A DNA stretch of 32,197 bases, from NCBI GenBank assembly GCA_021323475.1, contig JAJQJM010000017.1:1-32197 (forward strand), given 5' to 3'. The notes under the pieces are model-generated. The model had not been told where the DNA came from. It saw only the letters and a list, made by a program, of their open reading frames with translations, and ran no database searches. Made by a program: the position numbers and the translations under genes. This stretch comes from Vampirovibrio sp. GTDB lineage: Bacteria; Cyanobacteriota; Vampirovibrionia; Vampirovibrionales; Vampirovibrionaceae. Below are positions 13,178 through 22,148 of this stretch, one piece after another (positions within the stretch are counted from its first letter, which is position 1; every line of letters starts with the position of its first letter).

Positions 13178-14548
13178 ATGGACTTCACTCCAATGCAAAT
13201 GTCAATCAAATCGCTGTGCCATTGGGCAGAGCATCCCAATACCATCCGGGCGGTGGAGAAAAAGCTGATTGCACCGATTGGACTGGCGGGAATGGGAGCC
13301 CTTGCCGCTGCGGATACCTGGAAGGCCCAACCCCAGGACAAGCGGAAAGTATTGGTTCGGGATGCGCTGGTGTTAGGCGCTACCGCTGCCGGAACTTGGG
13401 TAGCCGCCCGCGGGCTGGGCGTTAAAAACGCCGGTAAGCTCCTGAAAGACGGCTTGATGAAATATGACGAGCATGAAGGCCGAGAAGAACTGGCAGAAAC
13501 ACTGGAACACGCCGTCAAATTTTTAAAGGAAAAAGGCTATTCCAAGCAAATAACCGATCTTGCCAAATCCCTGGAAGATAAATGCGCATCGGCAGGCACC
13601 ATACGCAAAGGCTATAAAAACCTGATTAACGGGATGAAAACAGAACTGGAAACCAAAAAGAACTTAACCGGGGAACAGTTACAAAAAACCTGGAAAGCCC
13701 ATGTTGGTGATCTCTTCCCGGAAGGGCCGGGCGAGGAATTCAGCGAGGAAGTGAAAAAGGCGCTCAGCTTTTTTACAGTGGGCGGCATTTCCGTCCTCAG
13801 TGGATTGGCTGGCGGCTTGGCCGCCAATAAAATCAACAAAGTCCAGGACCCGGACGCCACGGTCAACATGATCAAGGAAGGCATCTTCCAGTTTGTAGCC
13901 AACATTGCCCTGTGCGCGGTAGGCGCCGGTGCGGCCCTGGCCGTTGTGGACGGCAAATGGGGCGGGGTTGCAGAGCCCACTGCCCAAAAATTCACGGCCT
14001 GGCTGAACCGGCACCCGGCTAAAAAATTGATCCGTACCGGCATTATTGGCTCGGGATTGAGCATTGGCATTTTTGGGGGCAGCCATTTGGCAAACTGGCT
14101 GGGCCGCAATTACGTCAACCCATTCTTTGATAAGTTGCAAGGCAAACCGGATGCAAGGCTGACAGGAGAGCTGCCAACCGACGGAAAACGAAAAATCGAA
14201 TGGTCGGATTGGATTCTGCATTTGGACGACTTACCGACGGCTATGGCCTTGGCTGGCGTCAAAATTGTGGAGCCGTTTATTCCCCTGTTCTTTGCGTTCT
14301 CCGGCTATCGCACCGGCATTGGCTACCGTAACGACGAATCGGCCAAAGCCTCAAAGACAGCGCCTGATCAGCCTATACCAAACGTAACTTTCAACGCACA
14401 GCCTCAAGGGTTCGGCAATTATCAGCCAACCACGTTCAGTAGCAGCTCACCCAGCCAAACGGGAAGCAATGCGTTTAATACGGCAGCACAGTATGCGTGG
14501 CAACCACAAACCCCTTTCAGCCAAAACAGCTACTTCGCCAGCCATTAA
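13178..14548 (+). CDS. Multi-pass membrane protein of unknown function
   Basis: A 456-residue protein. Probable membrane segments (full product numbered from this start) are near 30-44, 207-225, 245-262, 292-312 and 349-371, several of them Gly/Ala-rich (VGGISVLSGLAGGLAAN, ALCAVGAGAALAVV). A charged helical stretch at about 80-200 (YDEHEGREELAETLEHAVKF) probably lies in the cytoplasm, and the last 70 residues are Gln/Ser/Asn/Phe-rich and disordered. The start at 13178 follows AAGGAG by 8 bases; the 24 upstream in-frame codons lack a ribosome site. Its promoter carries two Fur-like boxes, hinting at metal or oxidative-stress control. I do not recognise the family. Confidence 0.78.
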   Translation: MDFTPMQMSIKSLCHWAEHPNTIRAVEKKLIAPIGLAGMGALAAADTWKAQPQDKRKVLVRDALVLGATAAGTWVAARGLGVKNAGKLLKDGLMKYDEHEGREELAETLEHAVKFLKEKGYSKQITDLAKSLEDKCASAGTIRKGYKNLINGMKTELETKKNLTGEQLQKTWKAHVGDLFPEGPGEEFSEEVKKALSFFTVGGISVLSGLAGGLAANKINKVQDPDATVNMIKEGIFQFVANIALCAVGAGAALAVVDGKWGGVAEPTAQKFTAWLNRHPAKKLIRTGIIGSGLSIGIFGGSHLANWLGRNYVNPFFDKLQGKPDARLTGELPTDGKRKIEWSDWILHLDDLPTAMALAGVKIVEPFIPLFFAFSGYRTGIGYRNDESAKASKTAPDQPIPNVTFNAQPQGFGNYQPTTFSSSSPSQTGSNAFNTAAQYAWQPQTPFSQNSYFASH

Positions 14549-14631
14549 CCCTCTCTGCCGCACAGGTTGTGAGTGCCGGAACAGTCATCACCCACGATTA
14601 TGCCGACCATTAACGGCTTCTCTGGGCTTAC

Positions 14632-15741
14632 TTATCGTCTGGCAACCCTGGCTTTGGGATCTAAAATGTCTCGCACCGCATCACCAACCACGTTAAAGGC
14701 CAGCACCGCCAGAAAGATCAGGAAGCCCGGCATCAGCATCAGCGGGCGTTCAATGATGTTACTGACATCCTGAGCCTCTTTCAGCATATTTCCCCAACTG
14801 GCATCCGGCTGTTGAATGCCAAGGCCCAGAAAACTCAGGCCGGATTCCGCCAGAATATAGCCCGGTACGCTTAAGGTCAGCGCCACCAGCAGATAACTGG
14901 TGGTTTGCGGCAAAATGTGGCGAACAATAATGGTAAACGGGTTCAGTCCGATGGCTCGGCCCGCATCAATGAATTCCTCGTTCTTGATAGACAGCACCAT
15001 GCCCCGAATCACCCGGCTTAGGCCGGCCCAGCCCACAAAGGCAAGAATGACCACCACCAGCGCAAACCGTTGGCTACTAGGCAGGCCGGGCGGTAAAATC
15101 GCCGCCAAACCAATTAACAGGAAGAAGCTGGGAATGGACATCACGATTTCCGCAACGCGCATCATCAAATCGTCCACCTTGCCGCCGAAATAACCGGCCA
15201 GGCCGCCATAAATCATGCCGATGGGAAAGACGATAAACAAGCTGAGAAACCCGATGGTTAATGACACCTGCCCGCCGTACAGCATGCGGGAATAGATATC
15301 GCGCCCGTTAATATCGTTACCCAGAATGGAAAGCTGGCCGGGGGCATCCACGCCCAACAACCGCAAATTCCCTGGGATAACGCCAAACAGCTTGTAAGGT
15401 TCTCCATGCACGAAAAAGTGAACGTAATATTTTTGATCGGTTACCGGCAAAAAGCGCTGGGTAAAGGTATTGGGGTCGTAGCGCCGCTCGTAGCGGAATA
15501 CATAAGGCCAACTGATCCGCCCACGCTCATCCATCATGTAAACCGGCGTCGGCGGGGCTTTAGCAAGGGTTCGCTCATAATGACCTTCGCTATACGGCGC
15601 CAGAAAATCCGCGAACGCCACCGCCAGATACAGGCCCACCAGCACAATCAGGGAAATAAACGCCACCCGGTCCCGGTAGAGCCGGTTCAGCATTTTACGG
15701 ACTAAATCCAGTTCGGGGTTGGCTTTCAAATGCTTCAGCAT
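14632..15741 (-). CDS. ABC transporter permease, OppC/DppC type
   Basis: A 369-residue inner-membrane permease of the peptide/nickel importer family. After a first membrane segment near the N-terminus comes an unusually long extracytoplasmic loop (about residues 50-155, YSEGHYERTLAKAPPTP onward) and then five helices. The EAA loop that contacts the ATPase reads DAGRAIGLNPFTIIVRHILPQ in the usual place, and the end has the family hallmark GLGIQQPDASWGNML. The ATG at 15741 follows GAAGAGG by 9 bases; a TTG at 15759 overlapping the oppB-type stop is an alternative. It forms an operon with the upstream OppB-type gene. Confidence 0.9.
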   Translation of the reverse strand: MLKHLKANPELDLVRKMLNRLYRDRVAFISLIVLVGLYLAVAFADFLAPYSEGHYERTLAKAPPTPVYMMDERGRISWPYVFRYERRYDPNTFTQRFLPVTDQKYYVHFFVHGEPYKLFGVIPGNLRLLGVDAPGQLSILGNDINGRDIYSRMLYGGQVSLTIGFLSLFIVFPIGMIYGGLAGYFGGKVDDLMMRVAEIVMSIPSFFLLIGLAAILPPGLPSSQRFALVVVILAFVGWAGLSRVIRGMVLSIKNEEFIDAGRAIGLNPFTIIVRHILPQTTSYLLVALTLSVPGYILAESGLSFLGLGIQQPDASWGNMLKEAQDVSNIIERPLMLMPGFLIFLAVLAFNVVGDAVRDILDPKARVARR

Positions 15742-15755
15742 AACCGGTAACCTCT

Positions 15756-16847
15756 TCAAAGCTCAATCCGCGGATCGGCAAACTTCAACAGAACATCCGA
15801 CAGCAGGTTGCCCGCCACCAGCATGACCGAAGACAGAATAATAGTAGCCATAACCAGGTTTGTATCCGTCTCGATAACCGCTTTGTAACCCAATTGGCCC
15901 AAACCGGGGTAGCCCAGCACCGTTTCCGTCAGAATCGCCCCGCCCAATAAACCTGAAAACTCATAGCCCAGCATGGTAATTAGCGGGTTCAGGGCCGTGC
16001 GCACGGCATGCTTGTATATGACCTGATTTTCCGGCAAGCCCTTGGCGCGGGCGGTGCGAACATATTCCGCCGCCAGCACATCCAGCAGGTTGCCGCGCAT
16101 TTGCCGCTGCACACTGGCCAGCGAGCCTACAATCAGCACGGACGCAGGCAATACCAGGTGCATGGCCTTATCCCACACTTTGTGAAAAATATTGAAACTG
16201 TCGTAATTATCGCTTTGAATGCCGCCTAACGGGAACCAGCCCGTCTTTACCGCCAGCACTGCCAGCAACAGGGCCAGCACAAAGCCCGGAAAGGACATAC
16301 CGACCGAAGCGAACACGGTCATCATACGATCGGTCATGGAACGCCAGTGCAAGGCCGAGTAGATACCCAGCGGCAGGGCAATCAGCCAGGAAAACAGGAA
16401 TACCACGATGCCTAAAATCAGCGTATTGCCGCCCCGGCGCAGCAGTAAATCCAGCACATCCTCGTTGGAGAAGGTAATGCCCAGGCTGGGCGTAAAGAAG
16501 CCGGCCCAATTGCCTCGGCTCAATTCTTCCGGGTGAAACGAGAAAAAGTTGGTCAGCCAGCGCCAATACTGCACCGGCAAGGGTTGATCCAGCCCCATCA
16601 CGTGCCGAATCTGGACTTTGGCGGCTTCGGAAATCTGCGGATTGGTTTCAATGCCCGCCAGCGGGTTAATCGGGTTCTTGATTCGGATCGCATCCATCAG
16701 GTGCCATTGCTGGCCATTCCCGGCCGGAATATTGAGGGGGCCGACGGTGAAGTCATACCGCATCATGAAAAAACTGATCATGGAAATGATCAGGATGGTG
16801 GGTATGGCCGATAACACCCGTCTCAGAATGTACAAAGGAATGGACAT
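15756..16847 (-). CDS. ABC transporter permease, OppB/DppB type
   Basis: A 363-residue inner-membrane permease that pairs with the OppC-type protein to form the channel. The N-terminus YILRRVLSAIPTILIISMIS is typical, as are the membrane helices at about 143-163 and 178-205, the EAA loop EYVRTARAKGLPENQVIYKH, and the C-terminal GYPGLGQLG...ADPRIEL. A long periplasmic insert (about 32-125) lies between the first two helices, as in other members. No binding protein or ATPase gene is adjacent, so those parts are encoded elsewhere and the substrate (peptide, nickel or murein peptide) is open. Stop lies 14 bases before the ATG of the next gene. Confidence 0.9.
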   Translation of the reverse strand: MSIPLYILRRVLSAIPTILIISMISFFMMRYDFTVGPLNIPAGNGQQWHLMDAIRIKNPINPLAGIETNPQISEAAKVQIRHVMGLDQPLPVQYWRWLTNFFSFHPEELSRGNWAGFFTPSLGITFSNEDVLDLLLRRGGNTLILGIVVFLFSWLIALPLGIYSALHWRSMTDRMMTVFASVGMSFPGFVLALLLAVLAVKTGWFPLGGIQSDNYDSFNIFHKVWDKAMHLVLPASVLIVGSLASVQRQMRGNLLDVLAAEYVRTARAKGLPENQVIYKHAVRTALNPLITMLGYEFSGLLGGAILTETVLGYPGLGQLGYKAVIETDTNLVMATIILSSVMLVAGNLLSDVLLKFADPRIEL

Positions 16848-16978
16848 ATCGTTCCGAATACCGTTCCGTACAATATCGCCGTCATCGCTCCCCCGCGGGC
16901 CCCCTAAGGTTCCGCTTGCCGAGGCGGACGGAAACTACTAGGATCATATCTGAATTTTAGCGGGAAGGACACCATTTC

Positions 16979-17482
16979 TTGAGCATGACCCCACAAACAC
17001 CAAACGCTGGCCTGCCGGAAGGACTGATATGCCGTACATTCCGCCGGGAAGAGTCCACTCAGGACTTTGAACTGGCCATGCAAGTCCGCACTCAGGTATT
17101 TGTAACCGAGCAACGGGTGCCTTTGGATGAAGAACAGGACGAGTACGATGATGAGGCCATCCATTGGCTGATTGTGGATACTGCGCTTCAAGCCCCTATC
17201 GCCACAGGCCGGTTGGTATCCTATCAGGAAGGCTGTCAGATGCGTCCGGTCGCTAAAATCGGACGCATCGCGGTCTGTAAACCTTTTAGAGGGCAACGGC
17301 TGGGCGCCTGGCTGATGCGTGAAATCCTGCATGCCGCACATTCAGACGGGTTTGATCAGGCCATTCTGGATGCCCAAACCCATGCCATTCCCTTTTACCA
17401 AACTTTGGGCTTTTTGCCCGAGGGCGACGAATTTATGGATGCCAACATCCCGCATTACCGCATGCGGCTTGTGTTTTCTTAA
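16979..17482 (+). CDS. GNAT-family N-acetyltransferase (ElaA/YjcF-like)
   Basis: A 167-residue enzyme that transfers acetyl from acetyl-CoA to an unknown amine. The segment VRTQVFVTEQRVPLDEEQDEYD is typical of the ElaA/YjcF branch. The acetyl-CoA loop is IGRIAVCKPFRGQRLGAWLM (motif A), followed by AILDAQTHAIPFYQTLGF (motif B, with the usual Tyr near the end) and a final HYRMRL strand. The start is uncertain: TTG at 16979 has GGAAGG at 10 bases, while the ATG two codons later is farther away. It is divergent from the permease operon. Confidence 0.88.
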   Translation: MSMTPQTPNAGLPEGLICRTFRREESTQDFELAMQVRTQVFVTEQRVPLDEEQDEYDDEAIHWLIVDTALQAPIATGRLVSYQEGCQMRPVAKIGRIAVCKPFRGQRLGAWLMREILHAAHSDGFDQAILDAQTHAIPFYQTLGFLPEGDEFMDANIPHYRMRLVFS

Positions 17483-17569
17483 GTTACAAGCCCAGCAAAA
17501 TCAAATTTAGCAACAAAATCTGAATTCATGTTTTTATCCACCTAGAAAACCTTTTATTTAAAGGACGGG

Positions 17570-17953
17570 GTGGGCACGTTTATGGACTTAGAGATGAAAC
17601 CGGCCAAGGCTGGCTCAACTGACGCCTGTGGCGGACCAAAATTCGGCAAGCAAAGCAAATCCGAGCCTTATTATGACTTCGGCAATGAGCCAAAAGACAG
17701 CTTCAAGCGTTCCTCGCCGCAATCTTCAGATTTGAAAAATATAACATCCGGGATCGAAAAGAAAATCAAGGACAACCCGGACACGCACGGCATCGGCAAC
17801 CGGGATATTGAATCGGACAATAGCGAGCTGGACAGCTTACTGCATGAAATTGAAGACATTGAAAACCAGGCCATGGGCAAGCCCCGCAAGGCGCGTTCGG
17901 CCGGCACCGATAATCCAGCCAATAAACCGGCAGATAATCCAATAGACACGTAG
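17570..17953 (+). CDS. Hydrophilic, probably disordered protein of unknown function
   Basis: A 127-residue charged protein (rich in Lys, Asp, Ser, Asn) without hydrophobic segments apart from an acidic amphipathic helix near 80-100 (SELDSLLHEIEDIENQAMG). The C-terminus has a near-repeat, TDNPANKPADNP. The start may be GTG (17570, AAAGGA 4 bases before it) or the ATG at 17582. It lies 77 bases before the gene at 18030 on the same strand, with a small hairpin (17963-17992) between them. Confidence 0.55.
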   Translation: MGTFMDLEMKPAKAGSTDACGGPKFGKQSKSEPYYDFGNEPKDSFKRSSPQSSDLKNITSGIEKKIKDNPDTHGIGNRDIESDNSELDSLLHEIEDIENQAMGKPRKARSAGTDNPANKPADNPIDT

Positions 17954-18029
17954 CACTTTTTTCCGTTCAGGTGCTTTAGTAGGCATGAACGGCACCAAAA
18001 GGCTTCCACTTTAGGAGCAGGACGATACC

Positions 18030-18812
18030 ATGACATTACCTTCCATACCATCCATTGGGACACCACAAAGTCCCAGTCGCTCCACATCACCGGCAGGGGG
18101 TTCCTCCACCAATCGGCCCGGCTTGCAAGGCGCTGCTTCTCCTGATTCTTTCAATAGACAGCAACCGACAGAAGCCGACATTCAGGCAACGTTGGCTTTG
18201 GCAAACGCCATGGGCGGACAGATGGATGATTTCCTGTTCAAGCTAGGCGAACAAGAGCGCATTGAACAACTTTTAGGCCCGGATCAGGGCCAATTAGGGC
18301 TGCTTCATTTAAGGCCGGGTAGTATTGAAAGTTTACGGCCCAAAGTGCCTGCCGACCTGCCAATCTCTAATCCTCAACCGCTGATTGACGCTTGGACCGC
18401 GCGGCAGGAAGAGTTAAACAAACGCGGCCTGTTCGATAAACTTTTCCGAAAACCGGCTCCCCAATTAGTGGATCAGTTTTCAAGCGCCGATATCGAAAGA
18501 CTACGGACGCTACAACAACTGAAGCAAAGCGGTGTCACCAGTCTGGATGACTTTTTCATCGCGCAGACAAGCAACACCAAGGCCAGACAACTGGCAGAGA
18601 ACAAAGCCATGTCCCAGCAGCAGCACATCAAGGATGATATGGAACTGCGTAACGAGCTAAAGACCACAGGCGCAACCGATCGGGAGATCGACGAGTTCTA
18701 TAACAAAAATCTGGGAATAAAGGACAACCCGGAGCTGCGGGCAGAATTGGAAAAAATGGGCTTAAATGAAGACGAAATTAAAGCCCTATACCAAAAGACA
18801 GGCGTCAGTTAA
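18030..18812 (+). CDS. Hypothetical protein with Pro/Ser-rich N-terminus and helical C-terminus
   Basis: A 260-residue protein of unknown function. Residues 1-45 are Pro/Ser/Gly-rich (MTLPSIPSIGTPQSPSRST) and disordered. The rest is soluble and helical. The C-terminus contains two related helix pairs, each reading (D/N)xELRxEL, then a short linker, then (D)E(I)xxxYxK: DDMELRNELKTTGATDREID and DNPELRAELEKMGLNEDEIK, an internal duplication of about 34 residues. AGGA is 8 bases before ATG. Similar N-terminal style to the proteins at 7248 and 18997. Confidence 0.7.
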   Translation: MTLPSIPSIGTPQSPSRSTSPAGGSSTNRPGLQGAASPDSFNRQQPTEADIQATLALANAMGGQMDDFLFKLGEQERIEQLLGPDQGQLGLLHLRPGSIESLRPKVPADLPISNPQPLIDAWTARQEELNKRGLFDKLFRKPAPQLVDQFSSADIERLRTLQQLKQSGVTSLDDFFIAQTSNTKARQLAENKAMSQQQHIKDDMELRNELKTTGATDREIDEFYNKNLGIKDNPELRAELEKMGLNEDEIKALYQKTGVS

Positions 18813-18996
18813 CTCTACACCTGCCTTAACCCGGCATTTTTCAGAGAAAAACCTTCCGTCCCATTAAACAGCCATGAAAACCCGGTCCGCTTCCAGTGCA
18901 GATCATTTGTTCATCCGTCCTCCTAGCTTAACTTGCACTTTTAATCATCTCTATTCCCTTTTAGTCCTGCATATTTAAAGAAAGAGCCTGCCTCTT

Positions 18997-19500
18997 ATGA
19001 ATTTGCTTCCCCCCTTAGGCCCCTTGTCCAGCACCCTTCCCACCGGTCCGCTGACCGATCCCCCGCCAATCAGGCCCACCAAGTCAAGTTCCCTGTTTTT
19101 CGGTGGGGATACCGTAACGATCTCCAACAAGAGACGTTCCAAAAAATCACCCAAAGCAGACTCATCCAAACCAACGGAGAAGCCTGCCGCCAGTAAAACT
19201 AAGCCAGCGAAGATCGAGCTTCTTTTCAAGGACCTCTATACCGATGAGTGCAATTTCTCATCAGGCTTTCAGGAAGATCTTTCCCATATCGCCTTACCCT
19301 ATATGCTTCATTCAACACCCGCACCCGCCTCATTGAATCTTAAAGAGGATACGAAACAGCATAAATTGAAGATTCGGCAGGATACCGGCATCTATAAAGA
19401 CAGCATTGAATCACGCCTGCAGTTGCCCTCATCCCTACAAAAAGCCCTTTCCAATCCGGATAGACCAACCGAGCAGGATCAGCGCCCCGCAAACGACTAG
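18997..19500 (+). CDS. Hypothetical Pro-rich/basic protein
   Basis: A 167-residue protein of unknown function. N-terminus MNLLPPLGPLSSTLPTGPL is Pro/Leu-rich, followed by SLFFGGDTVTIS and a Lys/Ser/Pro-rich basic stretch (43-72). The second half has a short helical part (IELLFKDLYTDECNF) and a polar tail. No signal peptide or membrane segment. The Shine-Dalgarno site is weak (AAAGAAAGAG). It may belong with the neighbouring low-complexity genes at 17570 and 18030. Confidence 0.55.
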   Translation: MNLLPPLGPLSSTLPTGPLTDPPPIRPTKSSSLFFGGDTVTISNKRRSKKSPKADSSKPTEKPAASKTKPAKIELLFKDLYTDECNFSSGFQEDLSHIALPYMLHSTPAPASLNLKEDTKQHKLKIRQDTGIYKDSIESRLQLPSSLQKALSNPDRPTEQDQRPAND

Positions 19501-19704
19501 CCGTTAGCGACAGCGTATAAACGGCCCACCCTCAGCCCATAAGACCACCAAAGCCGATCCGCTTATAATAACTCGCAGAGACCGGCAATCAGTACGGCAC
19601 TTCTGGTCGGCATGTCCGGAAATTTCCATTCTCGCCGCAACGTGAGAGAGGTATAATGGCGGGAATCTTGAACCGTGGACAATGAATGAGAAGGAGCGCG
19701 CTCT

Positions 19705-20097
19705 ATGGCAAACTATTCCGCCGAATTTCCCAAGTACCGCAAATGGGCGGTGGTCGGTGTCTCCGAAGACCGGGAAAAATACGGCAACAAAATTTATCGG
19801 GACTTGCGCAACGCCGGCTATCAGGTGTTTGCCATCAATCCCAAATTGGAAACCGTGGAAGGCGATCCCTGCTATTCTTCCGTAAAAAGCCTGCCCGAAA
19901 CGCCCGATGTGGTGGATTTGGTAGTGCCTCCTCAAGCCTCCGCCAAGGTGGTGGATGATTGCTTAGCCGCCGGCATCAAGCGGATCTGGTTCCAACCCGG
20001 CTCCGAATCTGAAGAGGCAATTCAGAAAGCCCAGGACGGAGGCATGGAAGTGGTCTATGACGCCTGCATCATGATCCAGAAACAGGCCTGGGTATAA
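19705..20097 (+). CDS. CoA-binding-domain protein (YccU/CoA_binding_2 family)
   Basis: A 130-residue stand-alone Rossmann-fold domain: KWAVVGVSEDREKYGNKIYRDL (nucleotide-binding turn), then YQVFAINPKLETVEG, PDVVDLVVPPQ, and IKRIWFQPGSESEEAI. This is the usual sequence order in the small CoA-binding family related to the N-terminal domain of succinyl-CoA ligases; the biological role of stand-alone members is unclear. AAGGAG is 8-9 bases before ATG. It is followed 69 bases later by ubiX on the same strand. Confidence 0.9.
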   Translation: MANYSAEFPKYRKWAVVGVSEDREKYGNKIYRDLRNAGYQVFAINPKLETVEGDPCYSSVKSLPETPDVVDLVVPPQASAKVVDDCLAAGIKRIWFQPGSESEEAIQKAQDGGMEVVYDACIMIQKQAWV

Positions 20098-20166
20098 ACC
20101 ACTCGCAAAGCCCGTGTAAACCGGTCGCCTCTTCGGTACAATGGAGGCGTAACCAGGAGAATTAAC

Positions 20167-20829
20167 ATGTTTAGCCCTCAATCAACCGACGCTCCCAAGC
20201 CAAAGCCCGTTGTGGTGGGAATTACAGGCGCATCCGGCAGCGTGTTGGGCTTCCGGCTGATTGAGGAGCTAATCCTGCTGGATCAAGTCGTGGAACTGGT
20301 AATGACCGAAAAATCGTATCAGGTGATTTTTGAGGAAACCGGCTTCAAAGTCAGCGGGCAGGACAAGGCGCTGCGGATTATTCAACACCTCAACCTACCG
20401 GAAAGCCGTGCCCAGCAATTGCAGGTATTTGAAAACAACCGGCTGGACGCCCCTCCCTCCAGCGGTACGCACATGACCCAGGGCATGGTAGTCATTCCCT
20501 GCTCCATGGGTACATTAGGCCGTATCGCCAACGGCATTACGGACACGTTAGTGGCCCGCGCGGCGGACGTGACACTGAAAGAACACCGCAAGCTGATTGT
20601 AGTGCCGCGTGAAAGCCCGTTCAACCAAATCCACCTACGGAACCTGACGACCCTGGCGCAATGCGGCGCAGTGATTCTGCCGCCCATGCTCTCGTTCTAC
20701 CTGCCGGACTTCGGCACTATTGAAGGGCAAATTAACTACACCATCGGCAAAGTGCTGGATCAACTCGGGTTTACCCACAATCTGTATACCCGCTGGGGCC
20801 AACATACCGAAAGTGCCCCGGCGCGCTAA
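20167..20829 (+). CDS. ubiX: Flavin prenyltransferase UbiX
   Basis: A 220-residue enzyme that attaches a dimethylallyl group to FMN to make the prenyl-FMN cofactor of UbiD-type decarboxylases. Seen: the FMN-phosphate loop GITGASGS (18-25), the segment MVVIPCSMGTLGRIANGITDTL, ADVTLKEHRKLIVVPRESPF with the conserved Arg and Glu, and the C-terminal LDQLGF. It is a little longer than average at its N-terminus. AGGAG lies 7 bases before ATG. No ubiD partner is in the window, so the pathway (quinone or aromatic acid) is not shown. Confidence 0.93.
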   Translation: MFSPQSTDAPKPKPVVVGITGASGSVLGFRLIEELILLDQVVELVMTEKSYQVIFEETGFKVSGQDKALRIIQHLNLPESRAQQLQVFENNRLDAPPSSGTHMTQGMVVIPCSMGTLGRIANGITDTLVARAADVTLKEHRKLIVVPRESPFNQIHLRNLTTLAQCGAVILPPMLSFYLPDFGTIEGQINYTIGKVLDQLGFTHNLYTRWGQHTESAPAR

Positions 20830-20843
20830 AAACAGGCCAACCT

Positions 20844-21245
20844 TTAGCGGAAGGCATTAAAGGCGGACGGCAGGATTGGCCAGGACGACAGAGTTGGCAA
20901 TGGCGTCGGACTGGGCATATTAACTCTGAAAGCATACGGAGGCAAGGCCGGAAATGCTGCCTGCTGAGCCAAGAAAGGTGAAGTGGGTACCAATGGCGCT
21001 GATAGCGGTGATGCTGGCCGGGTCGGCTTCCAGGAATCTTGAGTAGGCCCCATATTGATGGGCGGATACCCGGGACGAGCCGGTGGGTAGACCGGTTGGT
21101 GCCCACTGTTTGGATCGTGAATTTGCCCACCGCAAGACGAACACCCCTGTTGAACCATATTGGGCGTTTGGTCTTCCAGGGTTCTGCGCATCATGCGAGC
21201 GCCTTCCCATAGGTTCTGTTGCAGTTTTGGCAGAATGATGGACAT
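20844..21245 (-). CDS. Pro-rich protein with a CxxC pair, unknown function
   Basis: A 133-residue protein. A helical N-terminus (MSIILPKLQQNLWEGARMMR) is followed by QQGCSSCGGQIHD, a single CxxC knuckle, and then about 85 residues rich in Pro, Ser and Ala (PVYPPARPGYPPINMGP). No signal peptide. AAAGGG precedes the ATG closely. It converges on ubiX with a gap of only 14 bases and no terminator. Family not recognised. Confidence 0.6.
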   Translation of the reverse strand: MSIILPKLQQNLWEGARMMRRTLEDQTPNMVQQGCSSCGGQIHDPNSGHQPVYPPARPGYPPINMGPTQDSWKPTRPASPLSAPLVPTSPFLAQQAAFPALPPYAFRVNMPSPTPLPTLSSWPILPSAFNAFR

Positions 21246-21392
21246 AATCCCTTTGAGTTCCTTGGTTTGCCAGGTTTATCCGAGCAGTCTTTTAAAAACC
21301 TGGCAAGCTCACTTTGTGCTAGCAGTGCCTAATTTAGGCAATTATACCTAGGCATCCGCTGAGGTATGGCCGTAATGATGAACGATGTAAGC

Positions 21393-22124
21393 TCAACCCT
21401 GCAACATGACGATGATTTCAGATACCGTCGGGTTGACGTGATGCATGGCAGGCGTATTAGAGGAAAAAGTCTGATCGCCCATCACCTGCTCATAAATTCC
21501 CTGTGGAACGCTTTTGGCGGGCGCCAGGCGCAATACCAGCCCGCCCTTGCTTTGGAAGCGATCCCGCAGCTTGCCCCGATCGCCCCAGGAGAGGATCGTA
21601 CCGCCGTAATCCCAGTCAAATCCGCTTAAGGTGAAGGGGCCGCCGTTCAACTGTTCCAATTCCTTAAGCGTGGTGCCCAGGGTAATGCCTTCCGCAGTGT
21701 GCCACAGGGTTTCTTTACCGGACATTCTCACATTTGCCGCCGTTGCCGGCGATGAACGCTCTTTCCAGATGACGGTCAACGTTCTGTGGGCATCTTTGGG
21801 GAACAGAACCGCCCCTTGCAGGGTGGTGCCTTCCGGTCCCGATACCGGCCCGGCTTTTACATTGGCCTTACCGTACAGGCGTTCCAGGTCTGCTAACGTT
21901 GTGGAACCCGTAATTTGCCCCACCCGCTTGCCGGGCTCAATCAGCCAAGTTGCATCAATGGCAATATTCCCGTCCGATGGAACTTTGGTCAGGGGCGGTG
22001 CGGGTTTCTCCGTAACCTGCTTGCGATCCGACGGATTGGTTTTCTCCGGGCTGCGCGTACTGGTAGTTGCGAACAAACCAATGGCTACCAACAGGACAAT
22101 CAACCAAATCAGGCTTTTGGGCAT
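21393..22124 (-). CDS. Membrane-anchored exported protein, conserved hypothetical type
   Basis: A 243-residue protein with an N-terminal hydrophobic anchor or uncleaved signal (SLIWLIVLLVAIGLFATTS), a polar linker (21-50), and an extracytoplasmic domain of about 190 residues. The phrases WLIEPGKRVGQI, LERLYGKANV, LTVIWKE, GITLGTTLKELEQLNGGPF and LSGFDWDYGGTILSW give a pattern I have met in conserved exported proteins of unknown function. GGAGGGG lies just before the ATG. It lies 24 bases downstream of the zinc-ribbon gene on the same strand, so the two may form one unit. Confidence 0.75.
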   Translation of the reverse strand: MPKSLIWLIVLLVAIGLFATTSTRSPEKTNPSDRKQVTEKPAPPLTKVPSDGNIAIDATWLIEPGKRVGQITGSTTLADLERLYGKANVKAGPVSGPEGTTLQGAVLFPKDAHRTLTVIWKERSSPATAANVRMSGKETLWHTAEGITLGTTLKELEQLNGGPFTLSGFDWDYGGTILSWGDRGKLRDRFQSKGGLVLRLAPAKSVPQGIYEQVMGDQTFSSNTPAMHHVNPTVSEIIVMLQG

Positions 22125-22148
22125 ATCCCCTCCGAAGAAAAGACGCGA

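Noticed and set aside
16850-16880. Near-repeat of CGTTCCG before the OppB-type gene as an operator pair
   Set aside because: Only 7-8 identical bases in each copy and no promoter can be placed on it.
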